64,000 nt of DNA from an uncultured Corynebacterium sp. (GCF_946222305.1 NZ_CAMIHZ010000007.1:1-64000), one strand, 5' to 3'; shown: positions 1 through 8,729, counted from the stretch's first letter. Made by a program: numbers and translations. The notes: generated from the sequence alone by a model not told the origin.

Positions 1-2138
1 TCGAAATCAGCAAGCTCGCCCACGACGCTGCTGATCAACGACTCGCCCAGGAAGCTGCCTATCTCAAAGACCAAGCCACCCAAGCTCGTGAAGTCCAGGA
101 TGCTCGCGATGCTGTGGCCACGGCACACAATGATCAGCGCACCAAGCTCGAAAACGATCTCCGCCAGCTCTCTGAACTGGTGGCCCGAAATGACGAGCAC
201 GACGTGGATCTCGGCCAGGTCAAGCAACTGGCTGTTAGTGCGGCTCAAGTAGGCACACCCGCCATCGCGGGTAGTGCCGCTGTGGCCCTGGCTTCCGGCA
301 GAGACGAAGACCTCCAAGCCTTTGTCGACGAGTATGAAGAATCCACATTCACCGATGCACAGTCCCGTGCAGAATTCCTCGCTCTCAATGACCCGGACCC
401 TAAGGTTCAGGATGCAGCGGATAAGGCCAGCTACGACAGCGGCGACAATATCCAGGCCTTCCTGAACACTGACCTGCCGGAACTACGCAAGCCGGGACTG
501 ATCACCCGGACCTGGCAGCTGCGCACCCAAGGCGGTGCGGCTGTAGCACGAGCTGCAGATGCAGCGTTGCAAGCCAATACCTTTGAAGCCCTTGACGGTT
601 TTGCTCAAGGTGGCGGGTATGAGCGTGCCTTGTATCAAGATCAGCTCCAACAAGCCTACGAACTCGCCCGTACTGGCACCCCAGAGGTCAAGGCTGCAGC
701 TCAAGCGGCGGTAGCAGGAGATCGTGAAGGGTTAGCCGAGTTCATCGGTATCGAAGCTGCACGCCGTGCTGCTGCCGATGCACAACGCGCTACCCATGAT
801 GAATACATCAGTGGACTGCTCGCCATGGGCTATCAAGCAGCACAGTCTGCCTCCCAGCACGCTGCAGATGCACAGCGGTCCTACTTCACCGCCCGCGGTG
901 ACGCCCAAACCGCTGCGAAATACGCCAATGAAGCTGCCGGGTGGGCAGGCAAGGCACAACAATCAGCCGCCACGGCACAGGAGCATGCCCGTAAGGCAGG
1001 CGAGTCACTGCAGTTCGCGCTGCTGCAGCAGAAACGAGCCCATGCGGCTGCTGATCAAGCAGAAAACGATGCACGAGCCGCCGCTAACAATGCTGATCAA
1101 GCAGCCAGCTACGCAGCACAGGCGCACGCGTCGGCAGATCAAGCAGCTGCCTCAGCTGCTCAGGCTCGCAGTTCGGCCGATGCGGCAGGTCATGATGCCG
1201 ATCTAGCCAGCCAGGCTGCCCAAGAGGCCTACAACATTGCCTGGGAGAAGCAGCTCCACGAGCAAGAACAGTACCGCGCAGCCGCTGCTGAAGGCGAACT
1301 CAAATCCAACAAGACCAGTTTGTTGGATGCCATCAAACAACAGGTCGGCCAAGACGCACTCGATCTGTTGCTTGATCTCATCGGTGTCAAGGATGTGCTG
1401 GATTGTTTCAAGGGTGACGTGTCAGCGTGCCTGTGGGCAGCAGCAGGAGCATTGCCCCTGGGCAAGATCGCCAAACTAGGTAAAGCCATTCCGGTGATCA
1501 AGAAGCTGATCGGCAAGATCGGCGATATCAAGGCGACGATGAAAAATTCGCGGTTTAGTAATGCCTTGGACAGGGCCTTGAAACCGGGGTCATGTGTAAG
1601 GCCGTCAGCATGGTCAGGAGCAGTAACCCTTGCTCCAGCTGTCTGGAAGGTTAATGCAAATACCGCGGGGGGAATATGGCGCAATGTTGTAGATGAATGC
1701 CGCTTGCGATTGGTAAATGGCAGAAAGCCGATCGGATATAAAGACGCAGGAAGTACATGGCGACATGAGCAAAAAGCTAAAATTCCCGACCACATTCAAA
1801 GAAACTACGGGGATATACACGTTGATGTTGAAGGATTTCCAGAGTTCACGCCTCACGTAGTCAATCTCGCCGACTATGGGGTAGCTAACGGCCGAAAAGC
1901 CGACATGGTAATTCCCCTTAGTCCCAAATTAAATGATGATTTTGCCCTCGCAGACGAGCGCGCCGGAATTGATGAAACATTCAGGAAAAAACATGGACTA
2001 GTATGGCATCATCATCAAGATGTCTCGGGCGGTCGCGGTCGCGTTCAACTGATTCCGTCCGAACTTCATGCCGCAGTAAAACACACTGGTGGTAGGGCAA
2101 TCTACAGAGAATACCTAAAGTCAACTTTGAAGGGCTGA
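1..2138 (+). CDS. Polymorphic toxin, alanine-rich stalk with C-terminal WHH nuclease tip (5' end outside window)
   Basis: The reading frame is open from base 3 of the window (codon phase 3), so the N-terminus and any secretion domain lie upstream; 711 residues are visible. The first ~200 residues have short helical repeats resembling actinobacterial ALF repeats (A..AL..GD..AL..F pattern), then a long Ala/Gln/Asp-rich, probably coiled stalk. A linker near bases 1340-1540 is hydrophobic (PLGKIAKLGKAIPVIKKLIG). The last ~110 residues carry VWHHHQD, then VQLIPSELH and KHTGG, the signature of the WHH branch of HNH/Endo VII toxin nucleases. An immunity gene follows 6 bp after the stop. Family knowledge suggests a secreted or contact-delivered DNase; delivery route is not visible. 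The tip is exchangeable with the silent tip at 3862-4827. Confidence 0.85.
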   Translation, partial: EISKLAHDAADQRLAQEAAYLKDQATQAREVQDARDAVATAHNDQRTKLENDLRQLSELVARNDEHDVDLGQVKQLAVSAAQVGTPAIAGSAAVALASGRDEDLQAFVDEYEESTFTDAQSRAEFLALNDPDPKVQDAADKASYDSGDNIQAFLNTDLPELRKPGLITRTWQLRTQGGAAVARAADAALQANTFEALDGFAQGGGYERALYQDQLQQAYELARTGTPEVKAAAQAAVAGDREGLAEFIGIEAARRAAADAQRATHDEYISGLLAMGYQAAQSASQHAADAQRSYFTARGDAQTAAKYANEAAGWAGKAQQSAATAQEHARKAGESLQFALLQQKRAHAAADQAENDARAAANNADQAASYAAQAHASADQAAASAAQARSSADAAGHDADLASQAAQEAYNIAWEKQLHEQEQYRAAAAEGELKSNKTSLLDAIKQQVGQDALDLLLDLIGVKDVLDCFKGDVSACLWAAAGALPLGKIAKLGKAIPVIKKLIGKIGDIKATMKNSRFSNALDRALKPGSCVRPSAWSGAVTLAPAVWKVNANTAGGIWRNVVDECRLRLVNGRKPIGYKDAGSTWRHEQKAKIPDHIQRNYGDIHVDVEGFPEFTPHVVNLADYGVANGRKADMVIPLSPKLNDDFALADERAGIDETFRKKHGLVWHHHQDVSGGRGRVQLIPSELHAAVKHTGGRAIYREYLKSTLKG
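1167..1538 (+). repeat. 372-bp direct repeat, copy 1 (inside live toxin gene)
   Basis: This segment appears identical base for base to 3862-4233 (constant offset 2695). It encodes the end of the stalk and the hydrophobic linker just before the toxin tip. Outside it the sequences diverge at once on both sides: at 1166/3861 upstream and at 1539/4234 downstream. Confidence 0.95.
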
Positions 2139-2144
2139 TCCAAC

Positions 2145-3149
2145 GTGAACTATGGAAATTTTGAGCTGACATGCTCTGGTACACCGTGCACGGTGGCTAG
2201 GATTCAAGAAATTGAGCAGAATCTTGGACGAGAGTTACCGAACGATTTTGCAGAATTTATAATGAGCACAGGTGGAGGAATCCCTTCGATCAAGAACACA
2301 GTTATGGAGAAAATACGCCTGGATGACGGATCATCTTCCGACTGTCATGTAGGAAACATTTTCGGAAACGGTACATTGAATCGTGGGGCATCGAACGATC
2401 TCGATAATGCTGCCCTATTCTTAATGTCTGAATGGGAGATATCAACAGACTTTTTATTGGTAGCTACCTCAGAGAACGGCATGCATGAGTGCTTTCTTAT
2501 GAATTATTACCATCCTGATTTTGCAAAGTACTCAATTTTATACGTGGATACCGATTTCCCCGAGCAGAATATTGAAGTAGCTGGCTCCTTCAGTGAGTTC
2601 TTGGAAAACCTCGCACCGACGTCAACATACAATTCCAATAACGAACAATCCAAGGAAAAGAAAAGCGAGGTTAAAGGCTGGATTGAAAGAGCGCGGAATG
2701 GAGAACTCTCTGCACAACTTCAAGATGCAATCAATGCCACAGGAATCTCGAATTATGAGTCGATTGTCAGGTTAGCCGCCGAAGATCTCGCCAGGAGCAA
2801 AAGCGGCATGAGGGTGACCGCTTGCAATGCGCAATGGCTACAGCTTGTCGACGTGGTCTACTGGGCAGCCCAGCATGTTCATCCATCAGGAAGTCTGGAA
2901 TCTTTCATAGGCCCCTACTGGGATGATGATCCATGGGACGGAAATGAGTATCAATATAAATCTTTGATTAATAAATCATTCAAGTATGAAGGTGAGCATT
3001 CTGGAATATCCGGCACTAAAGCAATGCTTAACATGTGGTGGAAAGAACGCAGTGATGAAGGGAACCTGCATGAAACCTCAGCTGGTTTCATACTTGACGA
3101 TGATTATGCAAACTCGGTAATAACATCTATTAGAAACCGATTGAAATAA
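2145..3149 (+). CDS. SUKH (SMI1/KNR4) immunity protein with extra C-terminal domain
   Basis: 334 residues with a GTG start 6 bp after the toxin stop, so it is probably co-transcribed. Residues ~1-155 look like a SUKH/SMI1-KNR4 domain: I..IE..LGRELPNDF..F....GGG, then a mixed strand/loop region with an F..FLENL helix. SUKH proteins are the commonest immunity partners of polymorphic toxins, particularly HNH-type nucleases, so the role is inferred as protecting the producer from the 1-2138 tip. Residues ~170-334 form a second domain I do not recognise, with WLQLVDVVYWAAQ and PWDGNEYQ conserved in the paralogue at 4849-5838. Base composition is more AT-rich than the core genome. Confidence 0.8.
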   Translation: MNYGNFELTCSGTPCTVARIQEIEQNLGRELPNDFAEFIMSTGGGIPSIKNTVMEKIRLDDGSSSDCHVGNIFGNGTLNRGASNDLDNAALFLMSEWEISTDFLLVATSENGMHECFLMNYYHPDFAKYSILYVDTDFPEQNIEVAGSFSEFLENLAPTSTYNSNNEQSKEKKSEVKGWIERARNGELSAQLQDAINATGISNYESIVRLAAEDLARSKSGMRVTACNAQWLQLVDVVYWAAQHVHPSGSLESFIGPYWDDDPWDGNEYQYKSLINKSFKYEGEHSGISGTKAMLNMWWKERSDEGNLHETSAGFILDDDYANSVITSIRNRLK

Positions 3150-3227
3150 TCCTCAATCCAAAAAATTTTGCTCAACAGGACCTATATTTTCTCGAGGCCT
3201 CATCCGCATTCTGCATATCAGACAGGA

Positions 3228-3549
3228 TTAAGACTTTAGGTAGATGTATAGCGTCGTCCTTCCCGCCCCAAGCCGTCGCGCGACTTCTGCTTTCGGCACG
3301 CCAGCATTGACCCATGTACGTGCTTGAGCGACTTGTTCAACGGTGAGCGCACGCGCGCCCCTTATACACCCCGCCGCGCTCTTTCGCCCGGGCGATCCCT
3401 TCAGCCTGACGCTATCGAATGATGGAGTGCTCAAACTCTGCCACCGAACCCAGTAGCCCGAGCATCAGCTTGGCGATCGGGGTGGAGTCCTTCGAGTAGA
3501 TCTGCCCCACTTTGAGGAACTATATCGAGACGCTTTTGCTGACCAACTA
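3228..3549 (-). pseudogene. Serine resolvase remnant (C-terminal half, frameshifted)
   Basis: The minus strand reads the end of a serine resolvase: ...ARALTVEQVAQARTWV, PKAEVARRLGAGRTTLY, and further 5' (other frame) the stretch matching the catalytic-domain end of the intact resolvase at 5931-6563. Similarity runs to about 3549 (TTGCTGACCAAC) and then breaks into toxin-derived sequence. The frame is lost near 3375-3400 and the catalytic serine region is absent, so it cannot be active. It sits behind immunity gene 1 just as the intact resolvase sits behind immunity gene 2. Confidence 0.8.
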
Positions 3550-3861
3550 GCCATCCAATCAGCACTGGCTGCCGATAGCGTTGTAGCGTCGGCCGCCGAT
3601 GCACGCACCGCGATGCAACAAACCGCTGATGCTCTGTCCCGGGCCGCCTCTGCGGCCTCCAGGGCACGCATCACCGCTCAAGAAGCTTCCGCCCGCGCCT
3701 CGGCGGCGGGTAAGGATGCCTACCAAGCCCGTCAGGCCCGCATCGCCGCGGAAAACGCGCGCAAACGCCACTAATGCTGCCGATAAAGCCGCGCAATCCT
3801 TCGTCCACGCTGATGTCGCATGGGGTTATGCACAATCAGCAGGATCGGCAGCATCCTTTGC
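3550..3861 (+). pseudogene. Fossil of polymorphic-toxin stalk
   Basis: The plus strand reads an Ala-rich stalk segment (LAADSVVASAADARTAMQQT, then EASARASAAGKDAYQARQA) ending in a stop at about 3772. The next Ala-rich stretch (NAADKAAQSFVHADVAWGYA) is in another frame and is again out of frame with the 372-bp repeat starting at 3862. It has no start codon or ribosome-binding site. It resembles but does not duplicate the visible stalk of the live toxin, so it may derive from a stalk region upstream of the window or from another toxin. Confidence 0.75.
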
Positions 3862-4233
3862 CGCAGTTCGGCCGATGCGGCAGGTCATGATGCCGATCTA
3901 GCCAGCCAGGCTGCCCAAGAGGCCTACAACATTGCCTGGGAGAAGCAGCTCCACGAGCAAGAACAGTACCGCGCAGCCGCTGCTGAAGGCGAACTCAAAT
4001 CCAACAAGACCAGTTTGTTGGATGCCATCAAACAACAGGTCGGCCAAGACGCACTCGATCTGTTGCTTGATCTCATCGGTGTCAAGGATGTGCTGGATTG
4101 TTTCAAGGGTGACGTGTCAGCGTGCCTGTGGGCAGCAGCAGGAGCATTGCCCCTGGGCAAGATCGCCAAACTAGGTAAAGCCATTCCGGTGATCAAGAAG
4201 CTGATCGGCAAGATCGGCGATATCAAGGCGACG
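3862..4233 (+). repeat. 372-bp direct repeat, copy 2 (head of silent tip)
   Basis: This is the partner of 1167-1538 with no mismatch seen. It is long enough for RecA-dependent exchange. A crossover between the copies would delete 2695 bp and fuse the stalk in frame to the second tip. Confidence 0.95.
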
Positions 4234-4827
4234 GTTCGGAATTCTCGATTCCGTGCAGCTCTTGATGATGCATTGATGCCTGCGGGATGTGTGGCATCTG
4301 GTGGAGCAGCATGGTCAGGAAAGGCGACTTTTGTACCGGCTGTATGGTCGCCGACCACAATCGGTGGCTCGCCAACGTGGCTAACAGTCGCTGGCAAATG
4401 CCCTTTCCTCCCGAGCGTCGTCAAAATTCCGGGGACGAATAGGTACCCGATCAATGCCCGATATGCTGGCGGTAAGTGGCGCAACGGTGATGTGTCAAAG
4501 ATGCCACCGGGATTCCACGAAAAATATGATGACATCTACTTCAACGACAAGGGCTACCCCATATTCGACAAGCATGTGGCAAACCCTGAGCAGTATAAGA
4601 TCCCATCCGGGAAACAACCCGATATCAAAATTAAACCTCAAGGGTCTCGGTATAAAGACTTCAAAGCGGCAGATGATGAGATTGGCATTGATGCGAAATT
4701 CCGCAGAGATAATAACCTAGTATGGCACCATCATGAAGAGACCGGACGTATGCAGTTAATTCCGAAAGATCTGCACAATGTTGTCCGTCACTCGGGTGGC
4801 TGGGCCAGCTGGGGTCGAAATGCATAA
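3862..4827 (+). pseudogene. Silent (displaced) alternative WHH toxin tip
   Basis: It opens with the 372-bp copy (3862-4233), then a different C-terminal toxin region ending at 4827. The tip contains VWHHHEE, MQLIPKDLH and RHSGG, again WHH-type HNH/Endo VII, but with a different ~100-residue lead-in. The only in-frame ATG (3820) reads 15 residues of out-of-frame stalk and has no Shine-Dalgarno, so expression as it stands is unlikely. It is best described as an orphan tip, as seen in Rhs and CDI loci. An immunity gene follows after 21 bp. Confidence 0.8.
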
Positions 4828-4848
4828 GAGATCAACAAGGAGCAGATC

Positions 4849-5838
4849 ATGAAACTGTCACAGATTGAATTCACACATCAAGGAAAGCCCTGCGGTAGTC
4901 TCCGTATCCGCGCAATCGAGAAAAAGATTGGGCGCAAGCTTCCTGACGACTATAAGAAGTTCATCAAGGCGACTGGCGGCGGCACCCTCAGTCTGAAAAA
5001 CACCACGCTTGTTGGTGTCACTCTTCCCGATGGCGAAGAGCTCGAGATTAACGTTGAACAGATTTTCGGCAACGGCCATTCCGAGGATGATGATAATGAC
5101 CTAGCTGGCTACGCCAGCTTTCTCGCCGAAGAATGGGAAATTCCTACTGAAGTGCTGCTCATTGGCAACTCCGAAGCAGGTATGCATGAGAGCTTTGTGA
5201 TCAACTATGACCTAGAGGACTTCCCTCTTCATTCTGTCTTGTATCTCGACAATGACGAGCCTGGTCAGTTCACGTTGGTAGCTGAGTCTTTCGAAACGTT
5301 TCTTCAAAAGTTGAAACCCTCACCGGATTACGACCCTGACACAGCGGGCCAAGGGCAGTTAAGCGAAAAGATGCAACAAGACATCGCACGCGCACGTGAG
5401 GGAACCTTATCGCCACAGTTGAAGGAATCCATTGCAGCTACACATATATCTGATTACGAACAGATCGTTCGCCGCGCTGCATACAACTTGGCTTTAACTG
5501 AAGGTGGGTTCGGAGTGTGGGGCAGTAACCCAGCTTGGCTACAACTCCTCGATGTCGTGTATTGGGCTGCTCAACAGGTGCAACCATCCTCTAGCCTCGA
5601 ATCCTTCAAGGGGCCTTTTTGGGAAGATACTCCATGGGACGGTAATGAATACCAATTCCCCTCGCTGATTAAACGCTCATTTCTTCTGGAGGGGGATTTC
5701 GCTGGAGTAGCATGCAGCGAAGCGATGATTGAGATTTGGTGGAAAAGGCGAATGGAAGCAGGTGTCCTTGTCGAAACTTCAGACGGTTTCAAGCTGAAAG
5801 ATGACTACATCGCGACAGTTCTCGAAACCCTGCGGTAG
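4849..5838 (+). CDS. SUKH (SMI1/KNR4) immunity protein, paralogue for the silent tip
   Basis: 329 residues, alignable with the 2145-3149 product over the whole length. The N-terminal SUKH domain has RAIEKKIGRKLPDDYKKFI and GGG; the unknown C-terminal domain repeats WLQLLDVVYWAAQ and PWDGNEYQ. The start has a strong ribosome-binding site (AGGAG, 7 nt before ATG), unlike the toxin tip ahead of it, so immunity could be made without toxin if transcription reaches it. That would be useful against siblings carrying tip 2. Specificity for tip 2 is inferred from position only. Confidence 0.8.
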   Translation: MKLSQIEFTHQGKPCGSLRIRAIEKKIGRKLPDDYKKFIKATGGGTLSLKNTTLVGVTLPDGEELEINVEQIFGNGHSEDDDNDLAGYASFLAEEWEIPTEVLLIGNSEAGMHESFVINYDLEDFPLHSVLYLDNDEPGQFTLVAESFETFLQKLKPSPDYDPDTAGQGQLSEKMQQDIARAREGTLSPQLKESIAATHISDYEQIVRRAAYNLALTEGGFGVWGSNPAWLQLLDVVYWAAQQVQPSSSLESFKGPFWEDTPWDGNEYQFPSLIKRSFLLEGDFAGVACSEAMIEIWWKRRMEAGVLVETSDGFKLKDDYIATVLETLR

Positions 5839-5930
5839 ATACTTGATCATTCGGTGGGCATATCTGAGCTAAGACAGGATGCTCCATTGCAGAACCTGCC
5901 GCCGTTCAAGCTTGATATAGCATCACATGT

Positions 5931-6563
5931 TCAGTGCTTCATAGGTTTCCCGAGGTAGCTGTATAGCGTCGTCCTTCCCACCCCAAGGCGTCGCGCGACT
6001 TCTGCTTTCGGTACGCCAGCGTTGACCCATGTGCGTGCCTGAATCACTTGCTCGTCTGTGAGCGCCCGGGCACGCCCCTTATACACACCGCGTTCCTTCG
6101 CTCGGGCGATCCCTTCTGCCTGACGCTCTCGAATGATGGAGCGCTCAAACTCTGCCACCGAACCCAATAGCCCTAGCATCAGCTTGGCGATCGGGGTGGA
6201 GTCTTTTGAGTAGACCTGTCCCTCTTTGAGGAACTTCACCGACACTCCTTTGCTGACCAACTCGTCAACAATGGCATACAGATCCGTCAGTGAACGCGCG
6301 CACCTATCCATCGATGTGACGACAAGCTGATCCCCCGCGCGGACGTACCGCATCGCCTCATCAAGACCAGGTCGCTCACGCGACCCACCGCTAGCCTTAT
6401 CCGTGTAGTACGTAAAGACCTTCTCCGCCTTGAGTTGCTCAATCTGGCGCTCAAGATTCTGATCTTTCGAACTTACCCGCGCGTAACCCACCTTCTGCCC
6501 CGAGATCACACCCAACTGTTCAGCAATCTCTAGAGGTAGTGACGGTTCTGTTCGTTTAATCAT
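5931..6563 (-). CDS. Serine recombinase (resolvase/invertase family)
   Basis: 210 residues from ATG 6563, chosen because AGGGTGGGG lies 3-11 nt upstream; a GTG 9 nt earlier is the alternative. The catalytic domain begins with VGYARVSSKDQN (nucleophile Ser31 by family alignment), followed by SMDRCARSLTDL, the LKEG segment, and AEFERSIIRERQAEGIARAK. The C-terminal helix-turn-helix is LTDEQVIQARTWV...AEVARRLGVGRTTLY. Length fits small Tn3/Hin-type recombinases; the 24 residues before VGYAR are longer than usual. It reads toward the immunity gene. Its targets are unknown; direct copies at 3228-3549 and an inverted broken copy at 6886-7353 suggest it shaped this locus. Confidence 0.9.
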   Translation of the reverse strand: MIKRTEPSLPLEIAEQLGVISGQKVGYARVSSKDQNLERQIEQLKAEKVFTYYTDKASGGSRERPGLDEAMRYVRAGDQLVVTSMDRCARSLTDLYAIVDELVSKGVSVKFLKEGQVYSKDSTPIAKLMLGLLGSVAEFERSIIRERQAEGIARAKERGVYKGRARALTDEQVIQARTWVNAGVPKAEVARRLGVGRTTLYSYLGKPMKH

Positions 6564-6700
6564 AAACCCCACCCTAGTGAACAGGAACTCTTGTCATTTA
6601 AAAAGTGTTCATTTGAGGTGTACCCTAAAAATACGCTCTCGTAAGAAGTTTGCGTTTCCGCAGTTCAGGCTGCGCAGATTTACCATAGGTCAGGTTTTAG

Positions 6701-6885
6701 CGTGCGCAGATTTACCATCGGTCGCGCGCTATTCGATCGCCGTAGCACCCCCACCGCCACACGCTTCAGCTACCGCCAGGACGGCCTCAAACCTGTCCAG
6801 AAACCCGCTGCAGCCTATCGACCACACCGCCAAGTCACCTCGGCTAGTCAGCATCGGTGGCCTACCCCCAAGGATCACTCACACC
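6701..6885. repeat. 185-bp repeat R1 (inverted relative to R2 at 10249-10433)
   Basis: About 92% identical by eye to the reverse complement of 10249-10433, same length. One end carries TGCGCAGATTTACC (6703-6716), which also occurs alone at 6671-6684 and 10929-10942. The other end abuts the broken resolvase exactly (6885/6886). With 6573-6700, where I see no gene, it fills the gap after the resolvase. Confidence 0.85.
6729..6854 (-). CDS. 41-residue small ORF inside R1
   Basis: It reads MLTSRGDLAVWSIGCSG and continues DRFEAVLAVAEACGG. The twin in R2 (10280-10405) has the same start, stop and length with mostly conservative changes, which hints at coding or at a shared ancestral gene end. A purine-rich GGGGGTAGG lies before the ATG. 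No family is recognised. It could equally be the C-terminal stub of a lost gene. Confidence 0.3.
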   Translation of the reverse strand: MLTSRGDLAVWSIGCSGFLDRFEAVLAVAEACGGGGATAIE

Positions 6886-7353
6886 AATAAAGCCAGTGGT
6901 GGATCGCGTGAGCGACCTAGACTTGAAGAGGCGATGCGGTACGTCCGTGCGGGGGATCAGCTTGTCGTCACATCGATGGATCGGTGCGCACGTTCACTGA
7001 CGGATCTGTATGCCATTGTTGACGCGTTGGTCAGCAAAGGAGTCTCGGTGAAGTTTCTCAAGGAAGGGTAGACCTATTCGAAGGATTCCACTCCGATCGC
7101 CAAGCTAATGCTGGGATTGCTGGGTTCGGTAGCGGAATTTAAACGCTCCATCATTCGAGAACGTCAGGCCGAAGGAATCGCCCGGGCGAAAGAGCGTGGG
7201 GTGTACAAAGGTCGCGCACGAGCGCTCACTGATGAGCAAGTGACTCAGGCACGTGAATGGGTGGATGATGGCGTGCCGAAAGCAGAAATTGCGCGACGTC
7301 TAAAAGTGGGGAGAACAACGCTGTATGCATATTTTAAAGCAGCTATGAATTAG
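6886..7353 (+). pseudogene. Broken serine resolvase, inverted copy
   Basis: It starts abruptly at R1 with KASGGSRERPRL, so the first ~60 residues with the catalytic serine are gone. An in-frame TAG at 7069-7071 stands where the intact copy has a glutamine codon (LKEG-Q). After it the frame stays open through AEFKRSIIRERQAEGIARAK and a helix-turn-helix (AEIARRLKVGRTTLY). Two lesions make it inactive as a recombinase, although the C-terminal 81 residues from ATG 7108 could be translated as a DNA-binding fragment. Confidence 0.85.
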
Positions 7354-7487
7354 CTGATTAGCTCCTTCTATAATGTCTTTCTGTTTGGTATATCGAAGGC
7401 GCCTGCTCTCGACGTTTAGGAAATCTAGCCTACTGAATAAAGGAATGTGAAACACACTTGGTAGGTATGAAGCGCTCTATAAGAATG

Positions 7488-8156
7488 CTATTCACCCCAG
7501 ACAAGAGTGGTCTCTATATCTTGGTTGAGCATTATTTTATCACAAATGTCATCATTATTAACTAGGGCAATCACGCGGGTCCCGCATCGTGCGAGAAATA
7601 TCAACCATTTGTTGGAGTGCCAAGCTGCTGTAGCAAATATTGTGCCGTCGAAGCCCGCGTCTTTAACTTCACCAGTAAAAGATCCTGTTAAAATAGAGTG
7701 TCCGTTCAGAGTATGTTCTTCGTATGGGGGCATATCGAATCCTTCCCAGAGGTAATAGCAATACTGGGGTGGTCCTAATTCTGCACGTAGTGGATACCAA
7801 AATAGCTGTAGACTGGTATTAAAGGGGAAATCTACATTTGTTAATATTTGAGACTGAAATGTCTCATCACTCATTTTTCCGAAAGCCTGCCTAAAATCAC
7901 GAAAGGGAAGAACGGGTCTTCCCAAACGCCTTCCTAGTTGTGTCCAAGTTGGAAGCGGGTCATCATTTTTAATGAAAGAAGGATGGGTCAATTCTCCACG
8001 TACTTCAATACAGTATTGGTAGTCGCGTGCTAGAGTCGCCAAAAATTCGGCATTTTCGATGTCATATGGAAAGTATTCTGGATATAAAATATTAACATCT
8101 GATAAGAAATCCCAAGTGGGCTCTCCAATTTTATTATATCTGGAAAAATCTAACAT
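7488..8156 (-). CDS. Hypothetical protein, AT-rich orphan
   Basis: 222 residues, MLDFSRYNKIGEPTW at the start and DIETTLVWGE at the end. No signal peptide or membrane segment is seen. It is rich in aromatic residues (YYLWEGFD, LQLFWYPL, AWHSNKWLIF), and base composition is clearly more AT-rich than the neighbours. I do not recognise a family. Its place at the edge of a toxin/immunity island beside a resolvase remnant would suit a stray immunity protein, but nothing in the sequence proves this. Confidence 0.6.
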   Translation of the reverse strand: MLDFSRYNKIGEPTWDFLSDVNILYPEYFPYDIENAEFLATLARDYQYCIEVRGELTHPSFIKNDDPLPTWTQLGRRLGRPVLPFRDFRQAFGKMSDETFQSQILTNVDFPFNTSLQLFWYPLRAELGPPQYCYYLWEGFDMPPYEEHTLNGHSILTGSFTGEVKDAGFDGTIFATAAWHSNKWLIFLARCGTRVIALVNNDDICDKIMLNQDIETTLVWGE

Positions 8157-8429
8157 TTATGTACTTTCCAAAAATGGTTCAGTAAGCCGGAGATGACTTT
8201 CTAAAGTATCCACGTTGATCGATGGACGAGGGAGCCTCGCTCATCTTTAATAAACTGAGAAAATTGTAACGTAGCCCGAACCTCACGTGTGCCTGTATAC
8301 GATACCTCAGTGACTCTACCTTCGTGTTGACTGAAGGAGCATTCTCCCCTAGGAGTGAGTGATTGCTCCTTGCATGTGAAAGTTTTCTCGTTAATTGGCT
8401 GAGAGTTTTGGTCAAGTTCAAAAGGTGAA

Positions 8430-8459
8430 ACCCCAAGCACCCTCGGGCGGTTGGGGTTT
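8430..8459 (-). terminator. Stem-loop, likely terminator of the 8569-9268 operon
   Basis: ACCCCAA (8430-8436) pairs with TTGGGGT (8451-8457) around a GC-rich loop. It lies ~110 bp downstream of the minus-strand small operon. On the plus strand it is followed by TTTT. Between 8157 and 8568 I find no convincing gene; two overlapping minus-strand frames there start in or near this hairpin without a ribosome-binding site. Confidence 0.45.
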
Positions 8460-8568
8460 TCCCTATCTTGGGGTGGGCAGTAAGTACAGCGTGGTGTCTG
8501 CGTGAGAAGTTATTGTCCTTGACAAGAAAAAGCTTGCCACGCTTCGATCCAGGCGGGGTTCGGTTGTC

Positions 8569-8709
8569 CTATGTGTGCAGGCGGAAGACCATCTTCACCC
8601 GTTGAGTCCAGTGATGTGATGTTGGTGGGACTTCTCCTGCGAGTTCATAGATCCTCTCGGGAAGTTCGTAACCGGTTTCTTGGCTGATTTTCGACAGCGA
8701 GCCTCGCAT
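8569..8709 (-). CDS. 46-residue small ORF, paralogue of the gene upstream
   Basis: It reads MRGSLSKISQETGYELPERI, then YELAGEVPPTSHHWTQRVKM. This aligns with the 8730-8936 product (RARVIVKASKKTGDILPRHI, then YERAGAPVPHNATDELQRAE). The frame extends a little further 5' with similarity (LTPRGKKN) but without a start codon, so this may be the end of a decayed duplicate. Confidence 0.35.
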   Translation of the reverse strand: MRGSLSKISQETGYELPERIYELAGEVPPTSHHWTQRVKMVFRLHT

Positions 8710-8729
8710 ATTCTTTTTGCCACGAGGTG

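Noticed and set aside
8179..8440. Two overlapping minus-strand frames of 79 and 85 codons
   Set aside because: They start in or beside the hairpin at 8430-8459, have no ribosome-binding site and no recognisable protein pattern.
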